A stretch of 8,010 nt of DNA from Oscillospiraceae bacterium (GCA_904501855.1 CAJGCI010000082.1:1-8010), one strand, 5' to 3'. Counted from the stretch's first letter, positions 1 through 6,786 are shown. Notes: generated by a model not told the origin, from the letters alone. A program made the numbers and translations.

Positions 1-1020
1 AATTACATGACCTTCGATTCCAACGAGAGCATGTATACCAAACTGAAGACCGGCGGCAGTACGTATGACGTGATCATTCCTTCCGACTACATGATCGCAA
101 AGCTCATCTCGGAAGGGATGCTGGAAAAACTGGATTATTCCAACATTCCCAATTACCGCTACATCGATAAGGCATACCGGGATCAGGCCTATGACCCGAA
201 AAACGAGTATTCCGTTCCATACACCTGGGGAACCGTCGGCGTCATCTACAACTCCAAGTACGTGGATGAAAAGGATATCGGTTCCTGGGATCTGCTGTGG
301 AATCCGAAATACAGCGGAAAGATCCTCATGTTCGACAACCCACGCGACGCCTTCGCCATCGGCGAACTGAAGCTCGGGTATTCTCTGAACACGGAGGACC
401 GGGATGATCTCCGCAATGCCTCCTACGAACTGATCCAGCAGAAGCCTCTGGTACAGGCATATGTCATGGACCAGATCTTCGATAAAATGGAACGGGAAGA
501 GGCCTGGATCGCCCCCTATTATGCCGGGGACTATCTGCTGATGGCGGAGGAAAATCCGGATCTGAAATTCTACTTCCCGGAAGAGGGTTTCAACCTGTTC
601 ATCGATGCCTGCTGCATCCCCAAGGGATGTCAGAACAAGGAAGGTGCCGAGGCCTACATCAATTTCCTCTGCCGCCCGGAGATCTCGGGAGAAAACCTGG
701 ACTATCTCGGTTATTCCACTCCCATCTCCAAGGCAAAGGATTTCATGGATCCCGACATCTCCGCCAGTGAGATCGCCTATCCCACCGAGGAGACGCTGGC
801 AAACGGCCAGAGCTTCCTCAACCTCAGTGTGGAAGCAAACCACGAGATGGATGCCCTCTGGCTTCAGGTCAAGACACAGGGCGGCGTGGATGCCTATGCC
901 GTATGGAGCATGGCGGCCCTTGTCGTCCTTCTCATCGCGTATCTCATTTTCCGTCAGATCCGGAGGAAACGGCGCATTGCAGCCCGCTGTGCCCGCTGGA
1001 AAACGGAAAGCAAGGATTAA
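1..1020 (+). CDS. potD: Spermidine/putrescine ABC transporter substrate-binding protein (PotD-like), 5' end cut by window, with C-terminal membrane anchor
   Basis: The reading frame is open from base 1, so the N-terminus (signal peptide or lipobox) lies outside; 339 residues are visible. The protein would capture extracellular polyamines and pass them to a PotABC importer. Family landmarks, numbered from the first visible codon, are SDYMI near 28-32, YSVPYTWGTVGVIYNS near 70-85, GYSLNT near 126-131, and the stretch around IDACCIPKG (201-209) leading into NKEGAEAYINFLCRPE. By hand comparison with E. coli PotD as I remember it, the aspartate of the FWMDS motif (Asp257) is kept as D202, while Trp255 is replaced by Phe200. 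After the normal family end (near LWLQVKTQGG) comes an extra tail: a hydrophobic helix at about 299-317, then a basic stretch (RQIRRKRR) and a short end. This topology puts the binding domain outside and the tail in the cytosol. potABC probably lie just to the left (inference). The family call is firm; the exact polyamine is not known. Confidence 0.88.
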   Translation, partial: NYMTFDSNESMYTKLKTGGSTYDVIIPSDYMIAKLISEGMLEKLDYSNIPNYRYIDKAYRDQAYDPKNEYSVPYTWGTVGVIYNSKYVDEKDIGSWDLLWNPKYSGKILMFDNPRDAFAIGELKLGYSLNTEDRDDLRNASYELIQQKPLVQAYVMDQIFDKMEREEAWIAPYYAGDYLLMAEENPDLKFYFPEEGFNLFIDACCIPKGCQNKEGAEAYINFLCRPEISGENLDYLGYSTPISKAKDFMDPDISASEIAYPTEETLANGQSFLNLSVEANHEMDALWLQVKTQGGVDAYAVWSMAALVVLLIAYLIFRQIRRKRRIAARCARWKTESKD

Positions 1021-1026
1021 CCACTG

Positions 1027-1054
1027 ACCCGGTCTGCAAGCAGGCCGGGTTTTT
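1027..1054 (+). terminator. Intrinsic terminator after potD
   Basis: Arms 1027-1037 and 1040-1050 pair over up to 11 bp with one G-T wobble; the innermost pairs must open to form a usable loop. A run of five T follows at 1050-1054. It starts 6 bases after the potD stop codon and ends 15 bases before the next start, so it should end the transporter transcript. No T-run suits the opposite direction. Confidence 0.85.
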
Positions 1055-1069
1055 AAGAGAGGTGTTTTC

Positions 1070-1906
1070 ATGATCACCAATCATATCTACAATCAATATG
1101 ATCCCAGACCGCCGCGTCCTCAGGACATCGTCTTCTGTTTCAGTAAAGGCAGGATCCTGATCCGGCTCCTCTCTCCAAAGGAGTTCCGGTGTCCCACGGT
1201 AGAGGAAACGGGAACGGAGTCTCTGCGATATCTTCTGCGCATTGATGACACCTGCTATTTCATGCGTGAGGATACGGAAACGATCCCCAAAGGATACAAA
1301 TACAGAGACATCCGGTTTACCACCATCCTGTCGCCGCACGACCTCAGTTTTGCGGTCATGACAGGATATCATCTGTATCAGTGGTATCATTATCATCAGT
1401 TCTGCGGCAGGTGCGGCACGAAGCTGGAACATCATCCGCAGGACCGAAAGCTCGTCTGTCCGAATTGCGGTCATGCTTTATATCCCTATGTCAAACCCGC
1501 TGTTATCGTTGCCGTGACGGACGGGGACCGGCTTCTCCTCACGAAGCGCCCCAAGAGTCCGCTGCGAGCACTTGTGGCAGGCTTCTGCGAGATCGGTGAG
1601 AGTGCCGAGGAAGCTGTACAGCGGGAAGTACGGGAAGAAACGGGCCTGGAGATCACAGATCTGAAATACTTCGGCTCTCAGCCCTGGGGCTACAATGCCA
1701 ATCTGATGATCGGATACTTTGCACGTGTCAAAGGCGACCCAACTCCCCATCCGGACGGGAAAGAGCTGTCCCGGGCGGAGTGGGTGCCGCGAAACAAGAT
1801 CAAAGATCAGTTTATTCCCAGTCTGGGATCGGAGATGATCATGTACTTCAAGTATCACGGATGGTTTGATGAAAACACGCCCTCCGAAGAGTATTTCCGC
1901 TTCTGA
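1070..1906 (+). CDS. nudC: NAD(+)/NADH diphosphatase, NudC-type Nudix hydrolase with zinc ribbon
   Basis: This 278-residue protein should be a cytosolic enzyme that splits NAD(H) into NMN(H) and AMP; family members also remove NAD caps from RNA (known of E. coli NudC, not shown here). Residues 1-105 are a variable N-terminal domain. A zinc ribbon follows with C112, C115, C130 and C133 (CxxC-14-CxxC). The catalytic Nudix box spans 171-193 and fits G-x5-E-x7-REVREETGL exactly, supplying the metal-binding glutamates. The NudC hallmark SQPW is at 203-206. It continues as GYNANLM, where E. coli has PFPQSLM, so the stretch after the motif is divergent. Length is close to E. coli NudC (257 residues). 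The start at 1070 has a GAGAGGTG ribosome site a few bases upstream. The gene sits directly behind the potD terminator, and I found no convincing promoter in the short gap, so its transcription start is unresolved. Confidence 0.9.
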   Translation: MITNHIYNQYDPRPPRPQDIVFCFSKGRILIRLLSPKEFRCPTVEETGTESLRYLLRIDDTCYFMREDTETIPKGYKYRDIRFTTILSPHDLSFAVMTGYHLYQWYHYHQFCGRCGTKLEHHPQDRKLVCPNCGHALYPYVKPAVIVAVTDGDRLLLTKRPKSPLRALVAGFCEIGESAEEAVQREVREETGLEITDLKYFGSQPWGYNANLMIGYFARVKGDPTPHPDGKELSRAEWVPRNKIKDQFIPSLGSEMIMYFKYHGWFDENTPSEEYFRF

Positions 1907-1913
1907 GAGCTTC

Positions 1914-1942
1914 TTGCTTTTGGTCCGGCAAACAATTATCAT
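1914..1942 (+). promoter_or_regulatory. Possible sigma-A promoter for the three-gene unknown cassette
   Basis: A weak -35 (TTGCTT, 1914-1919, 3 of 6 matches) lies 17 bases before a good -10 (TATCAT, 1937-1942, 5 of 6). Transcription would begin near 1949, about 50 bases before the start at 2000. It sits in the widest gap of the window (1907-1999), where a new unit could begin. Evidence is by eye only, and read-through from nudC is equally possible because no clear terminator follows nudC. Confidence 0.33.
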
Positions 1943-1987
1943 GAAATCGAAAAACAGGACGATTTTGAATCATTGAATGTTTCTATG

Positions 1988-1994
1988 AGGGGTG
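1988..1994 (+). promoter_or_regulatory. Ribosome binding site that fixes the start at 2000
   Basis: AGGGGTG lies 5 bases before the ATG at 2000. The earlier in-frame ATG codons at 1973 and 1985 lack such a site, and the Shine-Dalgarno sequence itself would fall inside those longer versions. This favours 2000 as the true start. Confidence 0.75.
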
Positions 1995-1999
1995 ACGAA

Positions 2000-2692
2000 A
2001 TGTTAAGTTATGGGCAGTATCAGAACATAGTCAAACTGGCCACCGGCGAAGAGAAGCCCGGCGAGATCCTTGTCGCCATGAAAAAATGGGCCCGGCAGCA
2101 GTACGGCATCACGTTGATGGACACCACCTTTGACAGCGGTTATTTCGGTTCCTCCACGCTGAGCGTCGTCGTATACGACGTGCAGGATTTTGAGCGTACC
2201 GGCCGCGGGAACGATCCGGATATCGGCAGTGCGTTCTGCCGGAAGTTCATCGAGGAATGTGCTTCCCATCCCGATTCCGTTCCGGAGGGATATGAGAACA
2301 TCCGGAAAGTGGAGTTCAGCTGTTTTACGGACGATGCACGCAGCTGGCTCCTGGATGATGTCGCTGAGGAGCTCATCGCCATCCAGGATCTTCCCTATTA
2401 CCATAAGGACATGGGGCTGATGAGAGTCCGGGTATCCGGAGATACCGTATTTTTCTTCTATGACCGGGCGCTGCAGTGCTGGCAGGGTTTCTCTCACGGA
2501 ATCAACAACGAACTTCGCGCCAGAGTCAATGAGCTGGTGCGCCGTCATGATCCCGCCGGAGTCTTTCGCGGCGAGAACGTTCCCTGCATCTTTTACAGTC
2601 TGCAGGAGGTACGTCTGGACTACCACGGAAAAATGGAAAACTATATGGAGCACATGAAGGAGATCGGAAAGACCGGCCGCGCCGCCGGATGA
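2000..2692 (+). CDS. Hypothetical cytosolic protein, first gene of an unknown cassette
   Basis: I do not recognise a family for this 230-residue protein. It has no signal peptide or membrane helix and reads as a mixed alpha/beta soluble protein: an amphipathic N-terminal helix (about 5-33), a strand at 53-60 (STLSVVVYDV), a helical, acidic middle (about 75-130), a hydrophobic strand at 147-155 (GDTVFFFYD), and a charged helical end (170-225). Cysteines at 80, 87, 108, 160 and 196 do not form a metal-binding pattern. The start follows the AGGGGTG site; longer starts at 1973 and 1985 exist but are poorer. The stop is 26 bases before the downstream lipoprotein gene, so the two are probably cotranscribed. 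Base and codon use match the neighbours, giving no sign of recent transfer. That it is a real gene is well supported; its function is unknown. Confidence 0.8.
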   Translation: MLSYGQYQNIVKLATGEEKPGEILVAMKKWARQQYGITLMDTTFDSGYFGSSTLSVVVYDVQDFERTGRGNDPDIGSAFCRKFIEECASHPDSVPEGYENIRKVEFSCFTDDARSWLLDDVAEELIAIQDLPYYHKDMGLMRVRVSGDTVFFFYDRALQCWQGFSHGINNELRARVNELVRRHDPAGVFRGENVPCIFYSLQEVRLDYHGKMENYMEHMKEIGKTGRAAG

Positions 2693-2718
2693 TCGCCTCT
2701 GTGTATTAAAGGAGAATT

Positions 2719-3369
2719 ATGAGCAAAAAAATCATTGCAGTACTGATGCTTCTGACCCTGATCTTTCTCACGGCATGCGGCTCCACCTCCGGAGCCGTAC
2801 CCACGGTGGAGCCGGTGGAACGGGAAGACGCAGGCACGGGCACACCGCAGTTTGTATTTCCGAAATCCTATGCATGGTTTCTTGGAAAGATGGACTACGC
2901 GCCTCTGGGCGCATCCAATGTTCCGGCTCCCAGCGGGGATTATCCCCTTGCGCCGGAATTCGGTGAGTCTGCCATCGTACAGGGAAACAAGATCATCCTC
3001 ACCGCCACCGATGAGCAGCGTACGGCCCTGATGGTTCAGACGGATGTTCTGCTGTCTCAGGCCGTGGACGCCTGGATGAACCTCAATCCGGAATACACGT
3101 TCCAGAATGCGGAAGATTATTCCACTTTGGAATTCGGGATGGACGAGTCCTATTCCGCCATTGATGTGGAGCACCAGATCGAGGAGACCAACCTCATCCT
3201 TACGATCATCTACATGGTCCATGCCAACCACATACTCATCACCGGTGACAGCGAGATCACCACGGATGTGAAACTGACGAACTACCATTCGGAAAAGGTA
3301 GCACAGGAATTCAGCTATCCCGCGCAGGCGCTGGAACTGGCAGCCATCCAGTGGGAAGAGACATACTGA
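2719..3369 (+). CDS. Hypothetical lipoprotein, second gene of the cassette
   Basis: This 216-residue protein opens with a textbook lipoprotein signal: positive SKK at 2-4, a hydrophobic core at 5-16, and lipobox LTAC at 17-20 with Cys20 as the lipidated residue. It should therefore be anchored on the outer face of the cytoplasmic membrane. A flexible Ser/Thr/Pro/Glu-rich linker (21-45) leads into a soluble domain with an alternating hydrophobic helix and strand pattern (about 85-210), including a strongly hydrophobic segment near 158-176. That segment is too interrupted by polar residues to be a clear membrane helix. I do not recognise the domain. A GGAGA site at 2711-2715 precedes the ATG by 3 bases, which is close but workable. 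The next gene starts 23 bases after the stop, so the two probably share a transcript. Localisation is well supported; function is unknown. Confidence 0.82.
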   Translation: MSKKIIAVLMLLTLIFLTACGSTSGAVPTVEPVEREDAGTGTPQFVFPKSYAWFLGKMDYAPLGASNVPAPSGDYPLAPEFGESAIVQGNKIILTATDEQRTALMVQTDVLLSQAVDAWMNLNPEYTFQNAEDYSTLEFGMDESYSAIDVEHQIEETNLILTIIYMVHANHILITGDSEITTDVKLTNYHSEKVAQEFSYPAQALELAAIQWEETY

Positions 3370-3380
3370 CCGGGAAGCGA

Positions 3381-3386
3381 AGGAGA
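3381..3386 (+). promoter_or_regulatory. Ribosome binding site that fixes the start at 3393
   Basis: AGGAGA ends 6 bases before the ATG at 3393. It decides against a longer version that would begin at a GTG at 3351 and overlap the end of the lipoprotein gene. Confidence 0.8.
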
Positions 3387-3392
3387 ACTTCA

Positions 3393-4229
3393 ATGGATCG
3401 TTCCTATGTTTATTTCTACGGCGGAGAGGGACGCAAATACTCGGTCTACATCTCCCCGGAAGACGGCAGCTGTCTCAAGTGCCCTGCTCCCGCGGGGAGA
3501 GGCTCCATGGGGTATCTCATCGCAGCCGTTCTGGTGGTGCTGATCGCCAGCACCTTCAGCGGTCTGCTCAGGGAACTTCTGAAACCCCGTCCCGGAATCG
3601 TCATCGCAATGCTTGCCGCGGCGGTTCTGGCCGGAGTCCTCACCTGTATCCTCTCACGGAAGAAAAAGGAGGATGCCGTCCGGAAATACGGACAGCCTCT
3701 TCTAAAAAGCGAGATCTCCAACGGTCATATCGCGCTGGCGACGCGCCAGCGGAAGACGGATCTCCGCATGCTCCTTCTGCTCGCTGCAGCAGCGCTGCTT
3801 TTCGGATTTGCATTCTATGTTACCTGCCATGTGAGTTACTGGCTCATCTTCCTTGCGGTCCTGGTCATTCTGGGCAGTCTCGCCGGTCCCATGGATCTTC
3901 GTGCCCGGAAAGAGATGGTTCAGTGGCTAAGCGTCTACCAGTCTCATCCCGAATGGAACTGCATGCTGCAGTTTTCCGGCGGCTATCTGACGATGACGAA
4001 GAATGGCAACCGCTTTCCGGACAACAACATCCGTGCCGTCAACAACACCGGCACCGTGCTATGGGATATCGGCTCCATCCAGAAAGAACCTGTCAGCCAG
4101 GGCTACATGGTCCTGGAGCGCATCGACCGAGATACCTTCCGGGTGCAGTCCGTTTCGGAGGAGGAGTACATCCTTCACGCAGACATTCCCTCCCTCGTCC
4201 CGGTTCCGGCAGAAAAAACAACCGAATAA
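3393..4229 (+). CDS. Hypothetical four-helix membrane protein, third gene of the cassette
   Basis: This 278-residue protein has a short soluble N-terminus (1-38) and two helical hairpins: predicted membrane helices at about 40-58 and 68-88, then 126-145 and 149-166. Basic stretches follow each hairpin (RKKKEDAVRKYG at 89-100, RARKE at 170-174). By the positive-inside rule, both ends and the central loop are then cytosolic, with almost nothing exposed outside. The C-terminal 110 residues (about 167-278) form a soluble cytosolic domain rich in strands and aromatics, including a TGTVLWDIGSI stretch at 219-229. I cannot assign it to a family. The start uses the AGGAGA site upstream. It follows the lipoprotein gene by 23 bases and is itself followed by a strong hairpin 4 bases after the stop, so it is the last gene of its unit. 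Confidence 0.8.
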   Translation: MDRSYVYFYGGEGRKYSVYISPEDGSCLKCPAPAGRGSMGYLIAAVLVVLIASTFSGLLRELLKPRPGIVIAMLAAAVLAGVLTCILSRKKKEDAVRKYGQPLLKSEISNGHIALATRQRKTDLRMLLLLAAAALLFGFAFYVTCHVSYWLIFLAVLVILGSLAGPMDLRARKEMVQWLSVYQSHPEWNCMLQFSGGYLTMTKNGNRFPDNNIRAVNNTGTVLWDIGSIQKEPVSQGYMVLERIDRDTFRVQSVSEEEYILHADIPSLVPVPAEKTTE

Positions 4230-4233
4230 TTCG

Positions 4234-4278
4234 ACCCCTGTGTATGATGCAGAATTGCAATACACAGGGGTTCTTCTG
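4234..4278 (+). terminator. Strong hairpin ending the three-gene cassette
   Basis: Arms 4234-4245 and 4260-4271 are a perfect 12-bp inverted repeat (ACCCCTGTGTAT with its complement). A second 4-bp stem lies inside the loop (TGCA at 4248-4251 with TGCA at 4256-4259). The tract after the hairpin (TTCTTCTGT) is T-rich but broken by two C, so termination may be incomplete. It begins 4 bases after the stop codon, as expected for a terminator. Its 3' half also carries promoter elements of the next gene. Confidence 0.75.
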
Positions 4279-4284
4279 TATAAT
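4255..4284 (+). promoter_or_regulatory. Sigma-A promoter of lemA-DUF2207, nested in the upstream hairpin
   Basis: A perfect -10 box TATAAT (4279-4284) lies 18 bases after TTGCAA (4255-4260, 4 of 6 matches to TTGACA). Transcription should begin near 4291, giving a leader of about 24 bases that holds the AGGAGG site. The -35 box lies in the loop and the first base of the 3' arm of the preceding hairpin, so terminator and promoter share DNA. Confidence 0.65.
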
Positions 4285-4300
4285 GGAATCATCAAACAAC

Positions 4301-4306
4301 AGGAGG
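4301..4306 (+). promoter_or_regulatory. Consensus ribosome binding site of lemA
   Basis: A perfect AGGAGG lies 8 bases before the ATG at 4315. It settles the lemA start against a frame that stays open far upstream to 4003, inside the previous gene. Confidence 0.88.
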
Positions 4307-4314
4307 TTCCTGCC

Positions 4315-4875
4315 ATGACCGGAATCATCATTATTTTAATTATCCTAGTCCTGCTGGCCATCTGGGTCGCCGGCATCTACAACGGCCTGATCCGTTCCAG
4401 AAACACGGTGGACGAAGGTTTTTCCACCATGGACGTCTATCTGAAGAAACGCCATGACCTGATCCCCAATCTCGTGGAGACGGTAAAGGGCTATGCCAAG
4501 CATGAATCCGAGACTCTCATTAAGGTCACGGAAGCGAGAAAGAACGCCATGGCTGCCGCATCCGATGCGGAAAAGATGCAGTCTGAAAATGAACTGAGCC
4601 GCACCCTGCGTTCTCTGTTCGCCGTTGCGGAACAGTATCCAGAACTGAAGGCCAATCAGAATTTCCTGGAGCTGCAGCGTCAGCTTCAGAGCGTGGAAGA
4701 TGACATCGCATCCTCCCGCAAATACTACAATGCCGTGGTTAAAGAATACAACAACAAACGGGAAGTCTTCCCCAACAACTTCGTATCGAACATGTTCTCC
4801 TTTGAGAAACGCTCCATGTTCGAACTGGAAGATGTCAGTGACCGCGACGAGATCAAGGTCGACTTCGGTTCCTGA
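4315..4875 (+). CDS. lemA: LemA family protein
   Basis: This 186-residue protein has the usual family length. An N-terminal membrane helix (about 3-21) is followed by the LemA core: YNGLIRSRNTVDEGFSTMDV at 22-41, then LKKRHDLIPNLVETVKGYAKHE (43-64), which is nearly the family consensus. The rest (65-150) is a long helical, coiled-coil-like region containing AVAEQYPELKANQNFLELQ, also typical, and the end has the usual FPNNFVSNMFSFEKR (152-166). Where many LemA proteins have A-W in the first motif, this one has E34-G35. The protein is expected to sit in the cytoplasmic membrane; its molecular role is not established, although the family was first named from a Listeria antigen. The gene pairs with the DUF2207 gene 33 bases downstream, the common genomic arrangement for this family, and has its own promoter. 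Confidence 0.95.
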   Translation: MTGIIIILIILVLLAIWVAGIYNGLIRSRNTVDEGFSTMDVYLKKRHDLIPNLVETVKGYAKHESETLIKVTEARKNAMAAASDAEKMQSENELSRTLRSLFAVAEQYPELKANQNFLELQRQLQSVEDDIASSRKYYNAVVKEYNNKREVFPNNFVSNMFSFEKRSMFELEDVSDRDEIKVDFGS

Positions 4876-4908
4876 GATCGCAATGCTCTGAATGGAGGAG
4901 GCTTTTCC

Positions 4909-6771
4909 ATGACCATTTCCCCTAAGCACAGGAAACTTGCGGTCCGCGGCCTTCTTGCCCTGCTGGCAGTTCTGCTGCTCCTGTCGGGAACCGTTGCCCT
5001 GGCAGAGGACAGTTACGGAATGTCCACATCCAGCTTCAATGTCACGGTACAGGCAGACCGGGACCACACGTTCCATGTTACAGAGATCATAACCGTGGAT
5101 TTCTCCACCGGGCATCACGGGATCCTGCGGTATATCCCTATGGATCGGCATATCTACGAGATCCGCAATATCCGGGTGGAGGATTACCCCGTGGATCTGA
5201 CATGGGACAGCGATGAGGTGGAGATCCGTATCGGCGATGCCGATTCCGTGCTTCTCGGAGTCCACACCTATACCATAGATTATGACATGGTATGCTACCG
5301 GGACGACGACACGGCCGCGGACTTTCTCTCCCTGAACCTGCTTCCCGTAAACTGGGAGACTTCCATCGGCTCCTCGGTTCTGGCTCTCACCATGCCGGAT
5401 CCCATCAACTGGGACGAGGTCGCCGTATACGCCGGATCCTACGGAGTCACCGGCGGCCAGGACCGGTTCCAGGCGGCGTTGGACGGCAACACCATCGTCT
5501 TCACCGGCAGCGATATCCCATCCCGCTGCGGATTGACCATCTCCTCCGACCTTCCGGAGAACTACTGGTCCGAATCCAAAACCTATCTTGAGGCACACCA
5601 CAACAGACTCATCGCATTTCTGGCAGCGACAGGAATCCTGTCCGCGCTGATGCTTCTGCTCTGGTTCCTTTTCGGCCGGGATCCTCATATGGTCAAGCCG
5701 GTGGAATTCAACCCTCCGGACGGCATGACCCCCCTGGAGATCGGATACGTCATCGACGGCATGGCCGATGATACGGATTTCATGAGTATGATCCTTTACT
5801 TTGCATCTAAGGGCTATCTGGAGATCCGTGACACAAAAAAGAAAGATGATTTTGAACTGGCAAAGCTCAAGCCCATCCCGCCGACAGAGCCGAATTTTGC
5901 GGTCACTCTGTTCAACGGACTGTTCGGTCACGCCGATACCGTGAAGACTTCCAAGCTCCCTGCCAAATACGGTCCCACAGTGGATTCCGCCAGAAAACAG
6001 CTGATGAATCATTACTCCGGAGCGGACAAGAAGATCCTGCGCTCCTCGGCCGCCATCGGCACGGTCGTCGGATTCATAAGCATGGCGGTCATCCTGTGTC
6101 TTCCCTTGCTCCTCAGTACTCATGCGGGACCCTGGGTCTTTCTGGGGATCGCGCTTGCGTTCCTGGGGCTGATGATCCTGCGGCACGCCTATGACTACCG
6201 TCATTCACACGCGGTGTCCCGAACGGTGATCAGTTCCATCGCCGGCGGATTTCTTGTGGCGGCAGGAGCACTGATGAATGTATCCACCCTGCTGGGCTTC
6301 ATTCCTTTGTGGGCACTGCTGGTATATATTGCCGGAGTCGTGATCGTCACGGTCTCCACTGTGTTTATGACATCGTATACCACGAAGAGCGCCGCTCTTC
6401 AGGGTCGTATTCTCGGATTCCGCAATTTCATCCGTGCAGCGGAATATGACCAGCTCAAACGGCTGTCGGATGAGAATCCGCAGTACTTTTACCGCATCCT
6501 TCCATATGCTGCCGTCATGGGTCTGCAGACCCGGTGGGCTCGGAAATTCACCGACATTCCGCTGCAGGCGCCGGACTGGTACCGTCACGACGGTGATTTC
6601 AGCTACTCCGCCTGGTGGGCACTGCATATGGTCAATGACTGCTGTGTCCACTCGGTACCGGAGGCCCGCAGTACCGGCTCCTCGTCTTCCGGCGGAGGGT
6701 ACAGCGGCGGTTTCTCCGGCGGCGGTTTTTCCGGCGGCGGCTTCGGCGGCGGCGGTGGCGGCGGCTGGTAA
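4909..6771 (+). CDS. DUF2207 domain membrane protein with glycine-rich C-terminus
   Basis: This 620-residue protein starts with a signal peptide (about 1-32, likely cut after ALA). An extracellular beta-rich domain follows (about 38-225), opening with the DUF2207 theme of a FNVTVQAD strand and TEIITVDF, then GILRYIP at 71-77. A membrane helix lies at 234-255, and the cytosolic segment 256-375 has the family's PDGMTPLEIGYVIDG (270-284). Further predicted helices are near 379-402, 407-424, 440-458 and 464-487. Next is the conserved GRILGFRNFIRAAE (499-512) and NPQYFYRILPYAAVMGLQTRWARKF (523-547). The last 30 residues are Ser/Gly-rich repeats (GGGFSGGGFGGG) ending in Trp, typical of this family. 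Start choice is firm: GGAGGAGG at 4894-4901, 7 bases before the ATG. Function is unknown in the family. The constant pairing with LemA suggests they act together in the envelope (inference). Confidence 0.93.
   Translation: MTISPKHRKLAVRGLLALLAVLLLLSGTVALAEDSYGMSTSSFNVTVQADRDHTFHVTEIITVDFSTGHHGILRYIPMDRHIYEIRNIRVEDYPVDLTWDSDEVEIRIGDADSVLLGVHTYTIDYDMVCYRDDDTAADFLSLNLLPVNWETSIGSSVLALTMPDPINWDEVAVYAGSYGVTGGQDRFQAALDGNTIVFTGSDIPSRCGLTISSDLPENYWSESKTYLEAHHNRLIAFLAATGILSALMLLLWFLFGRDPHMVKPVEFNPPDGMTPLEIGYVIDGMADDTDFMSMILYFASKGYLEIRDTKKKDDFELAKLKPIPPTEPNFAVTLFNGLFGHADTVKTSKLPAKYGPTVDSARKQLMNHYSGADKKILRSSAAIGTVVGFISMAVILCLPLLLSTHAGPWVFLGIALAFLGLMILRHAYDYRHSHAVSRTVISSIAGGFLVAAGALMNVSTLLGFIPLWALLVYIAGVVIVTVSTVFMTSYTTKSAALQGRILGFRNFIRAAEYDQLKRLSDENPQYFYRILPYAAVMGLQTRWARKFTDIPLQAPDWYRHDGDFSYSAWWALHMVNDCCVHSVPEARSTGSSSSGGGYSGGFSGGGFSGGGFGGGGGGGW
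6685..6768 (+). repeat. Glycine-codon tandem repeat at the end of the DUF2207 gene
   Basis: A run of GGC-rich codons, with imperfect units resembling GGCGGCGGTTTTTCC, encodes the Ser/Gly/Phe tail. It is a low-complexity tract prone to replication slippage, so tail length may vary between strains. The tail is part of the normal protein design of this family and not foreign DNA. Confidence 0.7.
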
Positions 6772-6786
6772 CACCTTCCGGACAAC

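Noticed and set aside
944..1474. Minus-strand frame over the potD end and nudC
   Set aside because: It covers the conserved zinc-ribbon region of nudC in antisense and runs across the potD terminator; it shows no motif or start site.
1944..1965. Possible terminator hairpin after nudC (AAATCG with CGATTT)
   Set aside because: The stem is only 6 bp and AT-rich, with a 10-base loop and four T. That is too weak to call, and it lies within the likely leader of the next gene.
1973..1999. Longer N-terminus for the first cassette gene
   Set aside because: The ribosome site AGGGGTG falls inside this extension and is well placed for the ATG at 2000, while no site precedes the earlier ATGs.
3479..4318. 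A 279-codon plus-strand frame overlapping the third cassette gene
   Set aside because: Its product is Arg/Ser/Pro-rich with no domain pattern, whereas the overlapping frame gives clear membrane helices and a good ribosome site. It also runs through the hairpin and the lemA promoter.
4345..6204. A 619-codon open frame on the minus strand across lemA and the DUF2207 gene
   Set aside because: It lies antisense to two well-supported genes and crosses their boundary. It has no ribosome site I can see and its product is His/Asp/Gly-rich without family motifs. Such frames arise from the G/C-biased third positions of the real genes.
6685..6770. Gly-rich repeats as a sign of collagen-like or foreign sequence
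   Set aside because: DUF2207 proteins normally end in such a Ser/Gly tail, and there is no Gly-X-Y periodicity with proline.
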